From: a virus
DNA length: 34,329 nt
Direction: 5' to 3' (one strand)
IMG/VR virus record: IMGVR_UViG_3300036985_001945
Span: 1 to 34,329 of that record
In this document: positions 20,572 through 30,217 of the stretch, in pieces
Position numbering within the stretch: position 1 is the first letter of the stretch
How the letters are laid out: every line of letters begins with the position of its first letter
The notes under the pieces: generated by a model
What the model saw: the letters and a program-made list of their open reading frames with translations, nothing else
What the model was told of the DNA's origin: nothing
The model's database searches: none
Made by a program: the position numbers and the translations under genes

Positions 20572-21210
20572 ATGAAAGTAATTAATAGATACGAAGATTT
20601 AACGGTGGAACAATTCCAACAATTAGAGTTCTTAAAGAAAGATACTACGCTAGATAAGTTAGATAGTGCTATTAAAAGACTTTCTATTTTATCAGGTGAA
20701 TCTATTGAAGATATTGAAAACCTTAGCCCTACTCAAGTGTATAACCACTTGTTAGATGCTTTGTTTTTAACCTCACCTATTACAGAAATTGATACACCAG
20801 AAGAAATTAAACTAGGTGGTATTAAATTTAGATACATTAAAAACTTATACGATTATAATATTTGCCAAGAGAAAGACTGGAAAGAGATGGTTAAGGTAAA
20901 TGATAACGATTACTTCAAAGTACTTCCTGAGTTAATGGCTATTTGTCATCAAGAGTTTGAAGATGGTAAATGGGTTTATAACTCAAATAACCACCAACGA
21001 AATGTAGAGTTATTTAAAAAATCTAAACTTAGCGAATCACTTGGGGCTGTTTTTTTTTATTCAAAATATTTGATGAGTTACACAAAAGCTATTCAGGATT
21101 GTTTAGCGGAGCAAATCAAAGTACTAGAGCAGGCGAAGTCGATGATGTTGGAAGACCAAGAGTTCAAGACTTTTTTGAAAGATGGGGGTTTGAATACTCA
21201 GTTGGTTTAG
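20572..21210 (+). CDS. Tail assembly chaperone (gpG-like)
   Basis: A 212-residue, mostly helical protein. Its N-terminal part (VINRYEDLTVEQFQQLEFL...) is typical of Bacteroidetes phage proteins placed after the large terminase. A slippery run at 21051-21057 allows a -1 shift into a second frame that is open to 21338. A pair of products sharing an N-terminus is the hallmark of tail assembly chaperones, which bind the tape measure during tail building. The unshifted product ends DGGLNTQLV. It is the first gene behind late promoter copy A. Confidence 0.6.
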   Translation: MKVINRYEDLTVEQFQQLEFLKKDTTLDKLDSAIKRLSILSGESIEDIENLSPTQVYNHLLDALFLTSPITEIDTPEEIKLGGIKFRYIKNLYDYNICQEKDWKEMVKVNDNDYFKVLPELMAICHQEFEDGKWVYNSNNHQRNVELFKKSKLSESLGAVFFYSKYLMSYTKAIQDCLAEQIKVLEQAKSMMLEDQEFKTFLKDGGLNTQLV

Positions 21211-21338
21211 TGGTAGCTGATACCAACTTAACAGAAGATGAGGTATTTAACTGGAGTGTGATAAGGTACTATAATAAGTTAGCTTATTTAAAAGATAAAG
21301 GAAAATTTGAAATAGCATTAAATGGCTCTGGTAGATAA
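21051..21338 (+). CDS. -1 frameshift extension of the tail chaperone (gpGT-like)
   Basis: T-TTT-TTT at 21051-21057 is in the correct phase for a -1 shift (codons GTT TTT TTT TAT in the first frame). The second frame has its last stop at 21030 and stays open to TAA at 21336. It has no ATG start. The fusion would be about 255 residues, adding LFKIFDELHKSYSG... and ending YNKLAYLKDKGKFEIALNGSGR, a helical tail like those of known T domains. The overlap with the unshifted frame is about 150 bases. The last 17 bases overlap the next gene. Confidence 0.65.
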   Translation, partial: FFLFKIFDELHKSYSGLFSGANQSTRAGEVDDVGRPRVQDFFERWGFEYSVGLVVADTNLTEDEVFNWSVIRYYNKLAYLKDKGKFEIALNGSGR

Positions 21339-21900
21339 GATAAAAAAATTACTCGATGAGTTTGGGATAGCATTAAACGATGACACCCGCAGTTCTTTAA
21401 AAAAGGCTTTAGATGATAGAGCAGCTAAAAACAAAGGTAGAAAGCGTACTAGTAGATTAGAAGCTAGTGTTAAGCCTACAATATCATTTAGTAGTGGCTC
21501 TATAAAGTTCACGCTAAATATGAATGATTATTGGGCGGTTGTTAATGATGGTAGAAGTCCTAACAATGTAAGTGAGGAGGGACAAGAGAAGATAGCAGCT
21601 TGGAGTGCAGTTAGTGGTTTTGCTGAAAAGATAAGGATTAGTGATTTAGAGCAAAGAAAGCAAAAGCAAAGTTTATCTAAACGTAAAGGTAAATTAAAGA
21701 AGTTGCAAAAGATGCCGTTTGATAGAGCAAAGAAAGCGGCAGGTTTTTTAGTAGCTAGGAGTTTAAAGAATAAAACAATAGAACCTACTCACTTTTTTGA
21801 TGATGTGATTGATGATGGTAGAGTTCAAGAGTTACAAGATGCTTTAACAGAATTGATTAAAGAAGATATTATAATAGAAATTAGAAGTAGTTACACATAA
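21322..21900 (+). CDS. HK97 gp10-like neck / tail-completion protein
   Basis: A 192-residue basic protein. The stretch DYWAVVNDGRSPNNVSEEG followed by an AAW helix is characteristic of gp10-like head-tail joining proteins (a tyrosine-rich strand then V-x-x-G-R-x-P). A Lys-rich region (about 110-140) and FDRAKKAAGFLVARSL helix follow. It would sit between head and tail. Its start overlaps the frameshift product by 17 bases. Confidence 0.6.
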   Translation: MALVDKIKKLLDEFGIALNDDTRSSLKKALDDRAAKNKGRKRTSRLEASVKPTISFSSGSIKFTLNMNDYWAVVNDGRSPNNVSEEGQEKIAAWSAVSGFAEKIRISDLEQRKQKQSLSKRKGKLKKLQKMPFDRAKKAAGFLVARSLKNKTIEPTHFFDDVIDDGRVQELQDALTELIKEDIIIEIRSSYT

Positions 21901-21901
21901 A

Positions 21902-23083
21902 ATGGCATTAACAGTATATCAACAACCGCAGACATTAACACCTGCTTATAACGACCAAATATTTACAGCGTTATCTACTCAAATTGCAGTAAGTGACTTT
22001 AAATATATTGTTACCGTAGTTGTTAATGGCGATACAGCTAATACTTATACAGAAGATATATTGCAACGTCCTGATGGTTACTTAGTATTTAATGCTAAAC
22101 AATGGGTACAAAATTATATTGAACATTACTTTGAATACGCTAATGTAGTTTTAGCTAATCCCATTAATTTAGCTACTGGTAAAAATGTAACGGTAGATGT
22201 TGAGATTAAAGAATATTATACTGGTGCAGTTCAATCTACTACACCAATTAACTATGATGCGTTTGATGCTTGTTTAACGGATGCACAATTTAGAGCTTAT
22301 GATTCTGCGGATTATACTTTTGGTGGTACTTCTGGTAAATACTTTTTATCTAAAACAGTTGATACAATAACGCCAGACATTAGGATAGCCTTAAACCAGC
22401 TTATGTTTATTCATTTCATACCTGCACCATGTGATAATATAATTATAACATTAAGACGTGCTGGTACTGCAATAGATACAGTTAGTATAGCATCGTTTCC
22501 TACACCAGTTAATACTTATGATATTTACCAATTAACATTAAGCAGCATTATATTTACTGGTGCTACCGCTCAAGTTGGTGATGTTATTAGAGTTGATTTT
22601 TTAGATAGTGCGGTATCGTTATTAAGATACTCAATTACCTTAACTGAAATTTGCACTAAATACCAAGATTATGTTATTTACTATTTAGATAGAGATGGTA
22701 ATATATTATCATTTCACTTTGAGCAAAAGAGTAAAAAGAACTTTAGTAAAAAAGTTAATACAGTTAGTTTAAACAAAGATACTTTAAATACAACTACTGG
22801 AGCTTATGAATCTACATCTTATGATAGAGAAGATAATGTAGTAAGTACTGCTATCGAGTCAACAATGGACTTAAATACTTATTGGTTAGATCAAACACAA
22901 ATAGCACAATTAAAGGATTTATTTGATAGCCCAATAGTTTATATTTGGGATTATAGCACATTAAGAAGTTGTAAGGTAACTAATACTTCATTTGAGGAGT
23001 TCCAACAAAACAACGAGCCATTAATATCATTAGCTATTACTATTGACTTAGGCATAACAGAAACTAGACAAAGAGGTATATAA
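21902..23083 (+). CDS. Tail-tip / distal tail-like protein
   Basis: A 393-residue protein, almost wholly beta-strand by pattern. The N-terminus (VYQQPQTLTPAYNDQIF) and the C-terminal part (IWDYSTLRSCKVTNTSFEEFQQNNEPLIS..., like distal-tail proteins that follow or bind the tube) occur in a conserved Bacteroidetes siphophage gene placed before the large tail-hub gene. It shares one base with that gene (TAATG). I infer a role in the tail tip; no enzyme motif is visible. Confidence 0.5.
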   Translation: MALTVYQQPQTLTPAYNDQIFTALSTQIAVSDFKYIVTVVVNGDTANTYTEDILQRPDGYLVFNAKQWVQNYIEHYFEYANVVLANPINLATGKNVTVDVEIKEYYTGAVQSTTPINYDAFDACLTDAQFRAYDSADYTFGGTSGKYFLSKTVDTITPDIRIALNQLMFIHFIPAPCDNIIITLRRAGTAIDTVSIASFPTPVNTYDIYQLTLSSIIFTGATAQVGDVIRVDFLDSAVSLLRYSITLTEICTKYQDYVIYYLDRDGNILSFHFEQKSKKNFSKKVNTVSLNKDTLNTTTGAYESTSYDREDNVVSTAIESTMDLNTYWLDQTQIAQLKDLFDSPIVYIWDYSTLRSCKVTNTSFEEFQQNNEPLISLAITIDLGITETRQRGI

Positions 23084-25905
23084 TGGCAGTAGTAACCGAT
23101 TTATTAATAGCAGCTAAGAATGGTACTGAAAAGTTCCAATACTATCCTATTGCTAAAAATATACCAATTAACATTAACTATAACTTAGCGGATGTTAGAG
23201 AGCCTGATAAACGTAAAGCATCGTTTAGTAAAACCATTACTTTACTAGGAACTAATGATGTAAATAAATTATTTGAAAACATCTTTAGTGTAAACGTATC
23301 TACTCAGTATTTTAATAAGAATCTTAAAACACCTTGTAAATATATTGTAGATGGTATTGAAAACTTTGCAGGTGATTTACAACTAATCAAAGTAAACATT
23401 AACCCCGATAAATCAATAGAGTATGAATGTTCTATATTAGGTGAGGGTGGTAGTTTGTTTGTAGATATTGGTGACAAGTTAATAACTGGTAATTCTGATA
23501 GTGCAGATGATTTAGACTTTAGTGCATACGACCACGTTTATAGTAGAACTAATCAAATAGCTTTAAACGTAGCTAATGAGGGTACTGGATTAGGTGCGGT
23601 ATATCCATTTATTGATAACGGTCAAAACGCTGGTAGTGATACAGTATTTAATGTAGAGGGATTTTTACCTTGCTTTCACAAAAGAGAATATATTGATAAG
23701 ATTATAACTAAAACTGGTAGAACTTGGACTTCATCTATATTAGATACTACTGAGTTTAAAAACCATATTACTTATCCTAACTTAATCAACTTACAATTAA
23801 CACCAGCACAATTAGAACAAAAGCAATTCTATGTAGGTTTAAATGCAGATGCTGCTATAACAAGTGGAGTATATCAAGATGTTGTTTATACAGATGATAG
23901 TACTAATGGCTTCTTTGATTTGGGTGGTCAGTTAGATCCAGCTAATGACTTTGTAACACTTAATGCAAATGGTTTTTATAATGTAGCTGCCGTTAATTAT
24001 GTAAAGATTACAGCTACTCATTCTAATCCAGCAGTAGCATACTTTAGAACACAAAGCCAATTAGTTACTAAGATTATTAAATCTGGTGATGGTGGTACTA
24101 CATACTTTGATTTAGCTGTTCATACTGATTTTCCCACTACAATATCTGTACCTCCAGGTACTGGTTCTTACCCTATTGGCGTACCTATTTTTTCTAGTGG
24201 TGGTGTTGCAACTGGTAGTTTATTGTTTGGAGCTGGTGATATATTATTAACACGAGTTTATTGCGCTCCTGGCATAACTAATTACTATGATTCAATAGGT
24301 AATGAATTGTTTTTCCCATCTGGTACTTTCACTTGGAGTGTTGAATTAGTTAGCGGTGCAGCTAAAACTTCATTTTATGCGTTATGCTCACAAAAGACTT
24401 TAATAGCTGGTGATACTTTATTGTGTAATACTGCCTTACCTCAAAAGATTAAGCAAAAGGATTACCTTAAATCAGTTATACAAGGGTTAAACTTATTTAT
24501 TGATGTTGATCCTAATGATGCTAATAACTTAATTATAGAATCGTTTAGTGACTTTTACAATGGGGATATAATTGACTATGAGAATAGAACAGATTTATCT
24601 AAAGAGCAAAGCATTAACCCGAATGTATTAGATGGTAAAAAATATATTTACACTTATAAAGCTGATACTGATAAATGGAATGAGCAATATAAGAACGAGT
24701 TTAACGAAGTGTTTGGTACACATGAGGAAGAAATAGAAAACGATTTTATCAAGTCAGATAAAAAGAATGAGTTAATATTTAGCCCTACACCAAATGTAGC
24801 TAACTATGGTTTAGGTATTGCTATGCCACGAATTTACAAAGAAGAAAACTTAGTAGTTAAACAATTTGCAAGTAACATAAGATGGTTAATTTGTGGTGGT
24901 ATAAAGCAAACGCTTTCAGCTTATACTTGGAAACAAACGGGACAAACTGATTTAGTTACTAATGATTATTTATATGCAGGGCATACAGATGATCCATTAA
25001 ACCCTACTATTGATTTAAACTTTGGGCTACCTAAAAAGGTTTATTATGATTATCCAAACGCATACTTTACAACTAACAACCTTTACAATAGATACCACGC
25101 TAAATACTTAAATAACCTTATTAATAGAGATGCTAAGTTTGTTACTAAGTACTTATGGTTAAGCCCTAAAGACATTTATAACTTTAGCTTTAGAAACCGT
25201 TTATTTATTGATGGTGCTTATTATATCGTTAACAAGATTGAGAATTACAACCCACTAGAAGAAACGAGTACTAAGGTGGAGTTAATTAAGTTATTAGATA
25301 CAGATGCGTTTACACCATCTTCTATTTTAATTAGTGGTACTGGTACAGTTCAAGGCGGTGCAGAAGTTTATAATGCAAGGTTAAACACTTCATTTAGTGT
25401 GGGGACTGGAAACCAAAATAGAGGGACTAATTGTGTGGCTATTGGTGACTATATTATTATACCAGAATCTTGTACTAATGTAACGGTAATAGGTAACAAC
25501 ATTAGCGTACCAGAAAACACTAGCGACTTTAGCTACATAAACGGTACAGTAACAAATACAATCTATAACGAAAAGGCATTAATACAAAACAAGTCAGCAG
25601 ACTATAATGTTAAGGCTTATGATGATGTTGTATTTATGACTACTGGAGCAACTGATAAAACAGTAACATTAGCTTATGCTTTACCTGAATATTTAGAAAG
25701 TACGGTAGTTTTAAATATAAACGATGTAGAAACTACTTTAGAATATACTAAACGAATTACTATTAAGAAAGTAGATAGCGGTGCTGGCAATGTTATAATA
25801 GATGGTGATGGTGCTAATATAGATGGCTTTGCTACTTTCACAATATACACACAATACGATTCCGTTACTTTACAATGGGATGGCACTAACTGGAATAAAA
25901 TATAA
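23083..25905 (+). CDS. Large tail-tip / baseplate hub protein with fiber-like C-terminus
   Basis: At 940 residues the largest protein of the window. Residues about 1-120 (NYNLADVREPDKRKASFSKT...) are a beta-rich hub-like domain. The middle (about 450-750) is alpha/beta. The last 190 residues, from about 750, are a Gly/Asn/Thr-rich segment with short beta repeats and an end domain (YDSVTLQWDGTNWNKI) of the kind found on receptor-binding fibers. I infer a tail hub carrying its own adsorption domain. The gene sits between the distal-tail candidate and a beta-helix fiber gene. Confidence 0.5.
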   Translation: MAVVTDLLIAAKNGTEKFQYYPIAKNIPININYNLADVREPDKRKASFSKTITLLGTNDVNKLFENIFSVNVSTQYFNKNLKTPCKYIVDGIENFAGDLQLIKVNINPDKSIEYECSILGEGGSLFVDIGDKLITGNSDSADDLDFSAYDHVYSRTNQIALNVANEGTGLGAVYPFIDNGQNAGSDTVFNVEGFLPCFHKREYIDKIITKTGRTWTSSILDTTEFKNHITYPNLINLQLTPAQLEQKQFYVGLNADAAITSGVYQDVVYTDDSTNGFFDLGGQLDPANDFVTLNANGFYNVAAVNYVKITATHSNPAVAYFRTQSQLVTKIIKSGDGGTTYFDLAVHTDFPTTISVPPGTGSYPIGVPIFSSGGVATGSLLFGAGDILLTRVYCAPGITNYYDSIGNELFFPSGTFTWSVELVSGAAKTSFYALCSQKTLIAGDTLLCNTALPQKIKQKDYLKSVIQGLNLFIDVDPNDANNLIIESFSDFYNGDIIDYENRTDLSKEQSINPNVLDGKKYIYTYKADTDKWNEQYKNEFNEVFGTHEEEIENDFIKSDKKNELIFSPTPNVANYGLGIAMPRIYKEENLVVKQFASNIRWLICGGIKQTLSAYTWKQTGQTDLVTNDYLYAGHTDDPLNPTIDLNFGLPKKVYYDYPNAYFTTNNLYNRYHAKYLNNLINRDAKFVTKYLWLSPKDIYNFSFRNRLFIDGAYYIVNKIENYNPLEETSTKVELIKLLDTDAFTPSSILISGTGTVQGGAEVYNARLNTSFSVGTGNQNRGTNCVAIGDYIIIPESCTNVTVIGNNISVPENTSDFSYINGTVTNTIYNEKALIQNKSADYNVKAYDDVVFMTTGATDKTVTLAYALPEYLESTVVLNINDVETTLEYTKRITIKKVDSGAGNVIIDGDGANIDGFATFTIYTQYDSVTLQWDGTNWNKI

Positions 25906-25910
25906 ATAAT

Positions 25911-27080
25911 ATGTCTAACTTTAAGCATCCAAATAAAGATATTCAGTTCATCAATTCAATAGATGACTTTCCTGTTGCGATTAGTAGTGTAATAACTCTT
26001 TTATCAAACGTTACTTATTTTATTTGTAGCGAAATAGACTTAGTGGGAAGTAGATTAGTAGGAGCGGCAAACACTACAATTATTGGAGGTTCATCTGAAA
26101 ATTGCAGAATAAAAAGTACTGGATTAAATGCTTCAACTGCTTTAATTAGTAGTGCATGGTCTTTGCCTATACGAAATATTACTATTGAACATGGTACTGC
26201 CTTAAACTTAGATGCTACTGCAAACGCAAATCAAGCATTAGATTGGTTTGGGGTTAATTTTACTGATTGTGCAATTATAGGAACTATTAAGAATTATAGC
26301 AATTTTGTAATGAATGATAGTGCTTTTCTTAATTCACAAGGATTAACATTTGATGGTTCATTTGGTACTATTGCTTTTGGTAATACTTTATTTGACAATC
26401 GTACAAGTGGAACAGTAATAATACTTCCAGCAACATTAACAATCACTAGACGTTTTAGAATTATTTATAGTTCGTTTATTTGTTTAAGTGGTGAAACTGG
26501 AATTAATGTAAATGCAAGTGCTACTATTCCTGATGAACGTTATATTTTAGATACTGTTAATTTTAGTGGTGGTGGAACTTATTTAACTGGAGTTACTGAT
26601 ACAAGTAATAAGGCTTTATTTGTTGCTTGTTTAGGTATATCCAACACAAATGTAAATGGTCAATTATATATGCAAGGCAACGCAACCGTTACAACAGTCG
26701 CAAGTGCTAATGTATTTTATAAAGTACTAGGAACTACAACCGCAAGTGCTGACAATCAAAAGTATTTACATAGTAATAATAGATTAACGAATGATGCAAT
26801 TATACCTCGTAAATTTTTAATACAATGTAATTTATCATTCACTTCGGGTAGTAATAATGTATGCCAATTTGGTTTTTATGATAGTGTATTGGCAGCAGTA
26901 AGAACTCCAAGTAAAACAAAATCAACTGCAAATGGTTCTGGACGTGCTGAAAGTGTAACTTTTAATTGTGTGGTTACTCATAAGCAAGGGGATTATTTAG
27001 AAATACACGCATCAAATACTACTGGAGCAAACAATATAACGGTTACGGATATGAATTTTGTAATAACAGAAATAAAATAA
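25911..27080 (+). CDS. Beta-helix tail fiber / spike protein
   Basis: A 389-residue protein. Residues about 25-250 contain repeated short strands with Asn/Ser/Thr turns (TTIIGGSSENCRIKSTG, NITIEHGT, NFVMNDSAFLN), the pattern of a right-handed parallel beta-helix. The C-terminal 110 residues form a compact, jelly-roll-like domain. Such proteins bind or cut surface polysaccharide. No catalytic residues can be assigned. It follows the hub gene by five bases. Confidence 0.55.
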   Translation: MSNFKHPNKDIQFINSIDDFPVAISSVITLLSNVTYFICSEIDLVGSRLVGAANTTIIGGSSENCRIKSTGLNASTALISSAWSLPIRNITIEHGTALNLDATANANQALDWFGVNFTDCAIIGTIKNYSNFVMNDSAFLNSQGLTFDGSFGTIAFGNTLFDNRTSGTVIILPATLTITRRFRIIYSSFICLSGETGINVNASATIPDERYILDTVNFSGGGTYLTGVTDTSNKALFVACLGISNTNVNGQLYMQGNATVTTVASANVFYKVLGTTTASADNQKYLHSNNRLTNDAIIPRKFLIQCNLSFTSGSNNVCQFGFYDSVLAAVRTPSKTKSTANGSGRAESVTFNCVVTHKQGDYLEIHASNTTGANNITVTDMNFVITEIK

Positions 27081-27229
27081 TGATAGACAAAATAGAATTT
27101 TTAGAATCTCAAATGAATAACGAACCTAGCTTAATTATTATTAATGGCATAGCGTGTATTCATATGTGTATTGACATAGCAGCAACTGGTAACGAAGATT
27201 TAATAAACGTGATAAATGGCAGAAAATAA
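27080..27229 (+). CDS. Hypothetical 49-residue protein
   Basis: ORF MIDKIEFLESQMNNEPSLII... ending LINVINGRK. Its ATG overlaps the fiber stop (TAATG) and its last 14 bases overlap the tape-measure start. These couplings suggest it is translated. A central hydrophobic stretch (SLIIINGIACIHMCIDIAA) could be a membrane or core helix. Small genes just upstream of the tape measure can act in tail assembly, but nothing specific is seen. Confidence 0.5.
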   Translation: MIDKIEFLESQMNNEPSLIIINGIACIHMCIDIAATGNEDLINVINGRK

Positions 27230-28928
27230 AGAAATAGCTTTTGATTTAGAAGTCAAAGGTGTAGAACAATCCATTAGTTCTGTTAAGGAATTAAAAAATG
27301 CTATTAAGGCAGCTAAAGACGAGCAGTTAAAAGCAGCGCAGGTTTATGGTGAATCTTCTGCTGAATTTAAAAAAGCATCTGCTAGTGTAGCTAATTTAAA
27401 AGATAAGGTAGAAGATTTAAATGATGCTACTAAAACAGTTAAAGGTAGTGGAGTTGAAAAGGTTACTGAATCATTTAGTCAATTAGGCGAGGGGTTAAGA
27501 ACTTTAGATACAGATAAAATTAAAACTGGATTTAGAGGTTTAGGTGCTGCTATGTCAGCTATTCCTATTTTCTTATTAATCGAAGGATTAAAGTATTTAG
27601 TTGAAAATTTTGAAGAAGTTTCAAAAGCTATTAAAACATTCTTTAATGTAGCAACTGAAGCTGAAAAAGGAATACGAAAACTAGAGCAAGCACAAAAGGA
27701 TTTAAAAGATGCAAACTCATTAGTAATAACTTCTTTAGAAAATGAAGTTAAAATATTAGAGGCTCAAGGTGCTAGTCAAGAAAAAATACTTGGAGTTAAG
27801 AAAAAAATAATAGAGCAAAAAATAAAAGAAGCTGAAATTGATATACAATTACAAAAGGCTAAGATAGCTGAAATATTAGCTAATGATAATTTAACCGAAT
27901 CTTATTATAGACAAGGTGCTGCAAATGCTAGATTATTTGGACAGAAAAAAGAAGCTGCTGCTTTTGACGCTTTATTAGCAAAAGAAAAATCTGAAAGGTC
28001 AGAAGAAGCTATTAACGCTTTAAAGACTGATTTAATAACTATTCAAAATTTAAAGACTCAAGAAGCCGTAAATCAAATAACTAATGATAAAAAAGTAGCG
28101 GATGAATATAAAAAACAAAACACCGCTAAATTAGAAAGTGATAAGGCTTATTATGCTGAAAAAAATAGATTAGCACTAGAAAATGAAAAGTCATTAAACG
28201 ATGCTTTAAAATCTTTAAATGAAGTAGTAAAAGGTGAAAAGCTAGTAGCAGAAGAAGATGATGCTAAATTAACTTTTACTAGAAAAGAGTTTACTCAAGA
28301 CGAGTTAAATAATATGCAACGTGAAAAATTCATGCAAAATGAATTAGCGATGTCTAACTACTCTTTACAAGTTGCTCAAACTACTACTCAATCTTTACAG
28401 TCCTTATCTGACCTTTATTTTATGGTTAAGAATAAGAACCTACAAAAAGGTACAGCAGCAGAATTAAAAGCAGCAGAACAACAATTTAAAATTAATAAAG
28501 CATTAGCTATTACAAGTGCTGTTATTAGTGGAATACAAGGGGTAATTAATGCTTTATCTGCTCAGTCAGTTATACCTGAACCTTTTGGAACTATCTTAAA
28601 AGTAGCTAGTGCAGTTGGTATTGGTATTGCAGCAGCAGCAAATGTAGCTAAAATTGCTAGCACTAAATTTAGTGTAAGTGGTGGCGGTGGCGGTGGCGGT
28701 TCTGCTTCGTTACCTAGTTCACCACCTATTCCAAGTCCACCAAGCATAAGCACTAAACAAAATAATACAAATCAAAGTACTTCATTTGATGAAACTGGTA
28801 AAAAAATAGGTGGTGATTCTGAAAAGAAAATGAACCCAGTTATACAAGTTAAAGCAACAGTAGGAGTTGATGAGGTAAGTAACAAACAAAATAGAGTAGA
28901 TACATTAGAAAAACAATCAACATTTTAA
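27216..28928 (+). CDS. Tape measure protein
   Basis: A 570-residue protein dominated by long helices and coiled coil (about 15-75, 145-200, 260-345). It has hydrophobic segments at about 105-130 (GLGAAMSAIPIFLLIEGL) and 425-490 (ALAITSAVISGIQGVINAL; AVGIGIAAAANVAKIAS), then a poly-Gly run and Pro/Ser-rich tail. This is the usual build of a tape measure. At about 0.15 nm per residue it predicts a tail of roughly 85 nm, short for a siphovirus. The head protease gene follows after four bases. Confidence 0.75.
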   Translation: MAENKEIAFDLEVKGVEQSISSVKELKNAIKAAKDEQLKAAQVYGESSAEFKKASASVANLKDKVEDLNDATKTVKGSGVEKVTESFSQLGEGLRTLDTDKIKTGFRGLGAAMSAIPIFLLIEGLKYLVENFEEVSKAIKTFFNVATEAEKGIRKLEQAQKDLKDANSLVITSLENEVKILEAQGASQEKILGVKKKIIEQKIKEAEIDIQLQKAKIAEILANDNLTESYYRQGAANARLFGQKKEAAAFDALLAKEKSERSEEAINALKTDLITIQNLKTQEAVNQITNDKKVADEYKKQNTAKLESDKAYYAEKNRLALENEKSLNDALKSLNEVVKGEKLVAEEDDAKLTFTRKEFTQDELNNMQREKFMQNELAMSNYSLQVAQTTTQSLQSLSDLYFMVKNKNLQKGTAAELKAAEQQFKINKALAITSAVISGIQGVINALSAQSVIPEPFGTILKVASAVGIGIAAAANVAKIASTKFSVSGGGGGGGSASLPSSPPIPSPPSISTKQNNTNQSTSFDETGKKIGGDSEKKMNPVIQVKATVGVDEVSNKQNRVDTLEKQSTF

Positions 28929-28932
28929 TATT

Positions 28933-29559
28933 ATGGAAAAGAAACTACCAATTTATTACGCTTCAATTAATGAAGATTTAAACGGATTAGAATTAAAACA
29001 ACAAGGTATTCAAAACATCGCTTTAGTAGATAGTCCTGCTATGTTAACTGAGTGGTTAATGTTTAGCGAACAAAAGCCTTATGAGTTTAAAATGGCTTTG
29101 CAAGAAGAACAGCGCATTGTGACTGCACCAGTTATTATAGCAGACTTACCTATCTACCGTAAAATAGAAACCTCACCTAATAGCGGTGTTTATGAGGAGT
29201 TTTATGTAGTGTATAAAAAAGATACTAATATGCAAATATTACAAAAGTATATGCTTGATGGTAATCAAAAGAAAGTTAAACTAACTCACGATACAAGTGA
29301 TCTATCTAAAGGTGTATTTGTATTTGAGATATTTATGAGTGACGAATCTCGTGGTATTACTGCGCCTAAAGGTTTTGAATCGTTAAGTGATGGTACTATT
29401 TACTGTTCTATGAAGATAAATAATGATGCGATATGGAACGAAGTAAAAGCTGGTAAAGTTAAAGGTATTTCTTTAGAGGGCTTCTTTGATTTAGAACAAG
29501 AGATTGATTTAACCGAGCAACAAATAGAGGCTATAATTAACGACCTTATACAAAAATAA
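28933..29559 (+). CDS. Prohead maturation protease, XkdF-like (Peptidase_S78_2)
   Basis: A 208-residue protein. Family features are TAPVIIADLPIYR, EFYVVYKKDT, KLTHDTSD with His119, FEIFMSDESRG, and KAGKVKGISLEGFF with Ser180. His119 and Ser180 are the likely catalytic pair of this serine protease family. It would trim scaffold and capsid proteins during head maturation. It lies upstream of scaffold and major capsid genes, the usual order for a head module. Late promoter copy C starts four bases after its stop. Confidence 0.75.
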   Translation: MEKKLPIYYASINEDLNGLELKQQGIQNIALVDSPAMLTEWLMFSEQKPYEFKMALQEEQRIVTAPVIIADLPIYRKIETSPNSGVYEEFYVVYKKDTNMQILQKYMLDGNQKKVKLTHDTSDLSKGVFVFEIFMSDESRGITAPKGFESLSDGTIYCSMKINNDAIWNEVKAGKVKGISLEGFFDLEQEIDLTEQQIEAIINDLIQK

Positions 29560-29562
29560 TTT

Positions 29563-29590
29563 GGGAAAAACAAAAAATTAAGTGTTAATA
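29563..29590 (+). promoter_or_regulatory. Late promoter motif, copy C
   Basis: GGGAAAA (29563-29569), 12 bases, then GTGTTAATA (29582-29590), one mismatch to copies A and B. It precedes the scaffold and major capsid genes by about 34 bases, which would allow strong separate expression of the head proteins. Confidence 0.6.
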
Positions 29591-29623
29591 TAATAAGAAA
29601 CTTAAATAAAAATAAATATAAAT

Positions 29624-30193
29624 ATGTTAAACGATAAAACAAAAGAAGCAGTTAAAAACTTCATCGCTAAATTAGGGATTGAGTTACCTGCTAAACCAGT
29701 TGTTAAATTAGAAGATGTTACCTTAATGGATGGCACTATGTTAACAGTTGATGCAATGGAAGTAGGTTCACCTGCTATGTTTACTGGTGCTGATGGTGTT
29801 GCTATTCCTGCTGAGGGTGCTTATGAATACGAGGGTGGTACTATTGTTTGCGCTGCTGGTGTAGTTACTGAAATTAAACCAAAAGAAGCGGATGTACAAC
29901 CAGAAGAAAAACCTGAACCTAGTGAAGAAATGGCTGCTATTTTAAGCCGTTTAGATGCTGTTGAGAAAGCGTATCAATCTTCTTTAGCTGCTAAAACAAC
30001 TTTAGAAGCTGAACTAGCTGAAAACAAAAAAGGGTTAGTAGTTGCTTTATCTGCTATTGAAGAATTTAATACTACTGCGGTTGCTGTTAGTTTAGAATCT
30101 CAAAAGTCTAAAAAAATGACTGAGTTAGAATTTTCTAAAATGACTGAACACCAAAAATATCAATTAGCTAAATACGGAGAAATTAAATATTAA
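29624..30193 (+). CDS. Putative scaffold protein
   Basis: A 189-residue acidic protein. Residues about 30-85 form a small beta-hairpin-rich domain (MDGTMLTVDAMEVGSPAMFT, AEGAYEYEGGTIVCAAGVVTEIKP). A Pro/Glu linker and a helical coiled-coil C-terminal half (about 95-189) follow. A flexible acidic protein with a helical end, between the prohead protease and the major capsid protein, is what a scaffold looks like in this phage group. The basis is context and shape. Confidence 0.6.
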   Translation: MLNDKTKEAVKNFIAKLGIELPAKPVVKLEDVTLMDGTMLTVDAMEVGSPAMFTGADGVAIPAEGAYEYEGGTIVCAAGVVTEIKPKEADVQPEEKPEPSEEMAAILSRLDAVEKAYQSSLAAKTTLEAELAENKKGLVVALSAIEEFNTTAVAVSLESQKSKKMTELEFSKMTEHQKYQLAKYGEIKY

Positions 30194-30217
30194 ACTTAAA
30201 AACAAAAACAAAATAAA

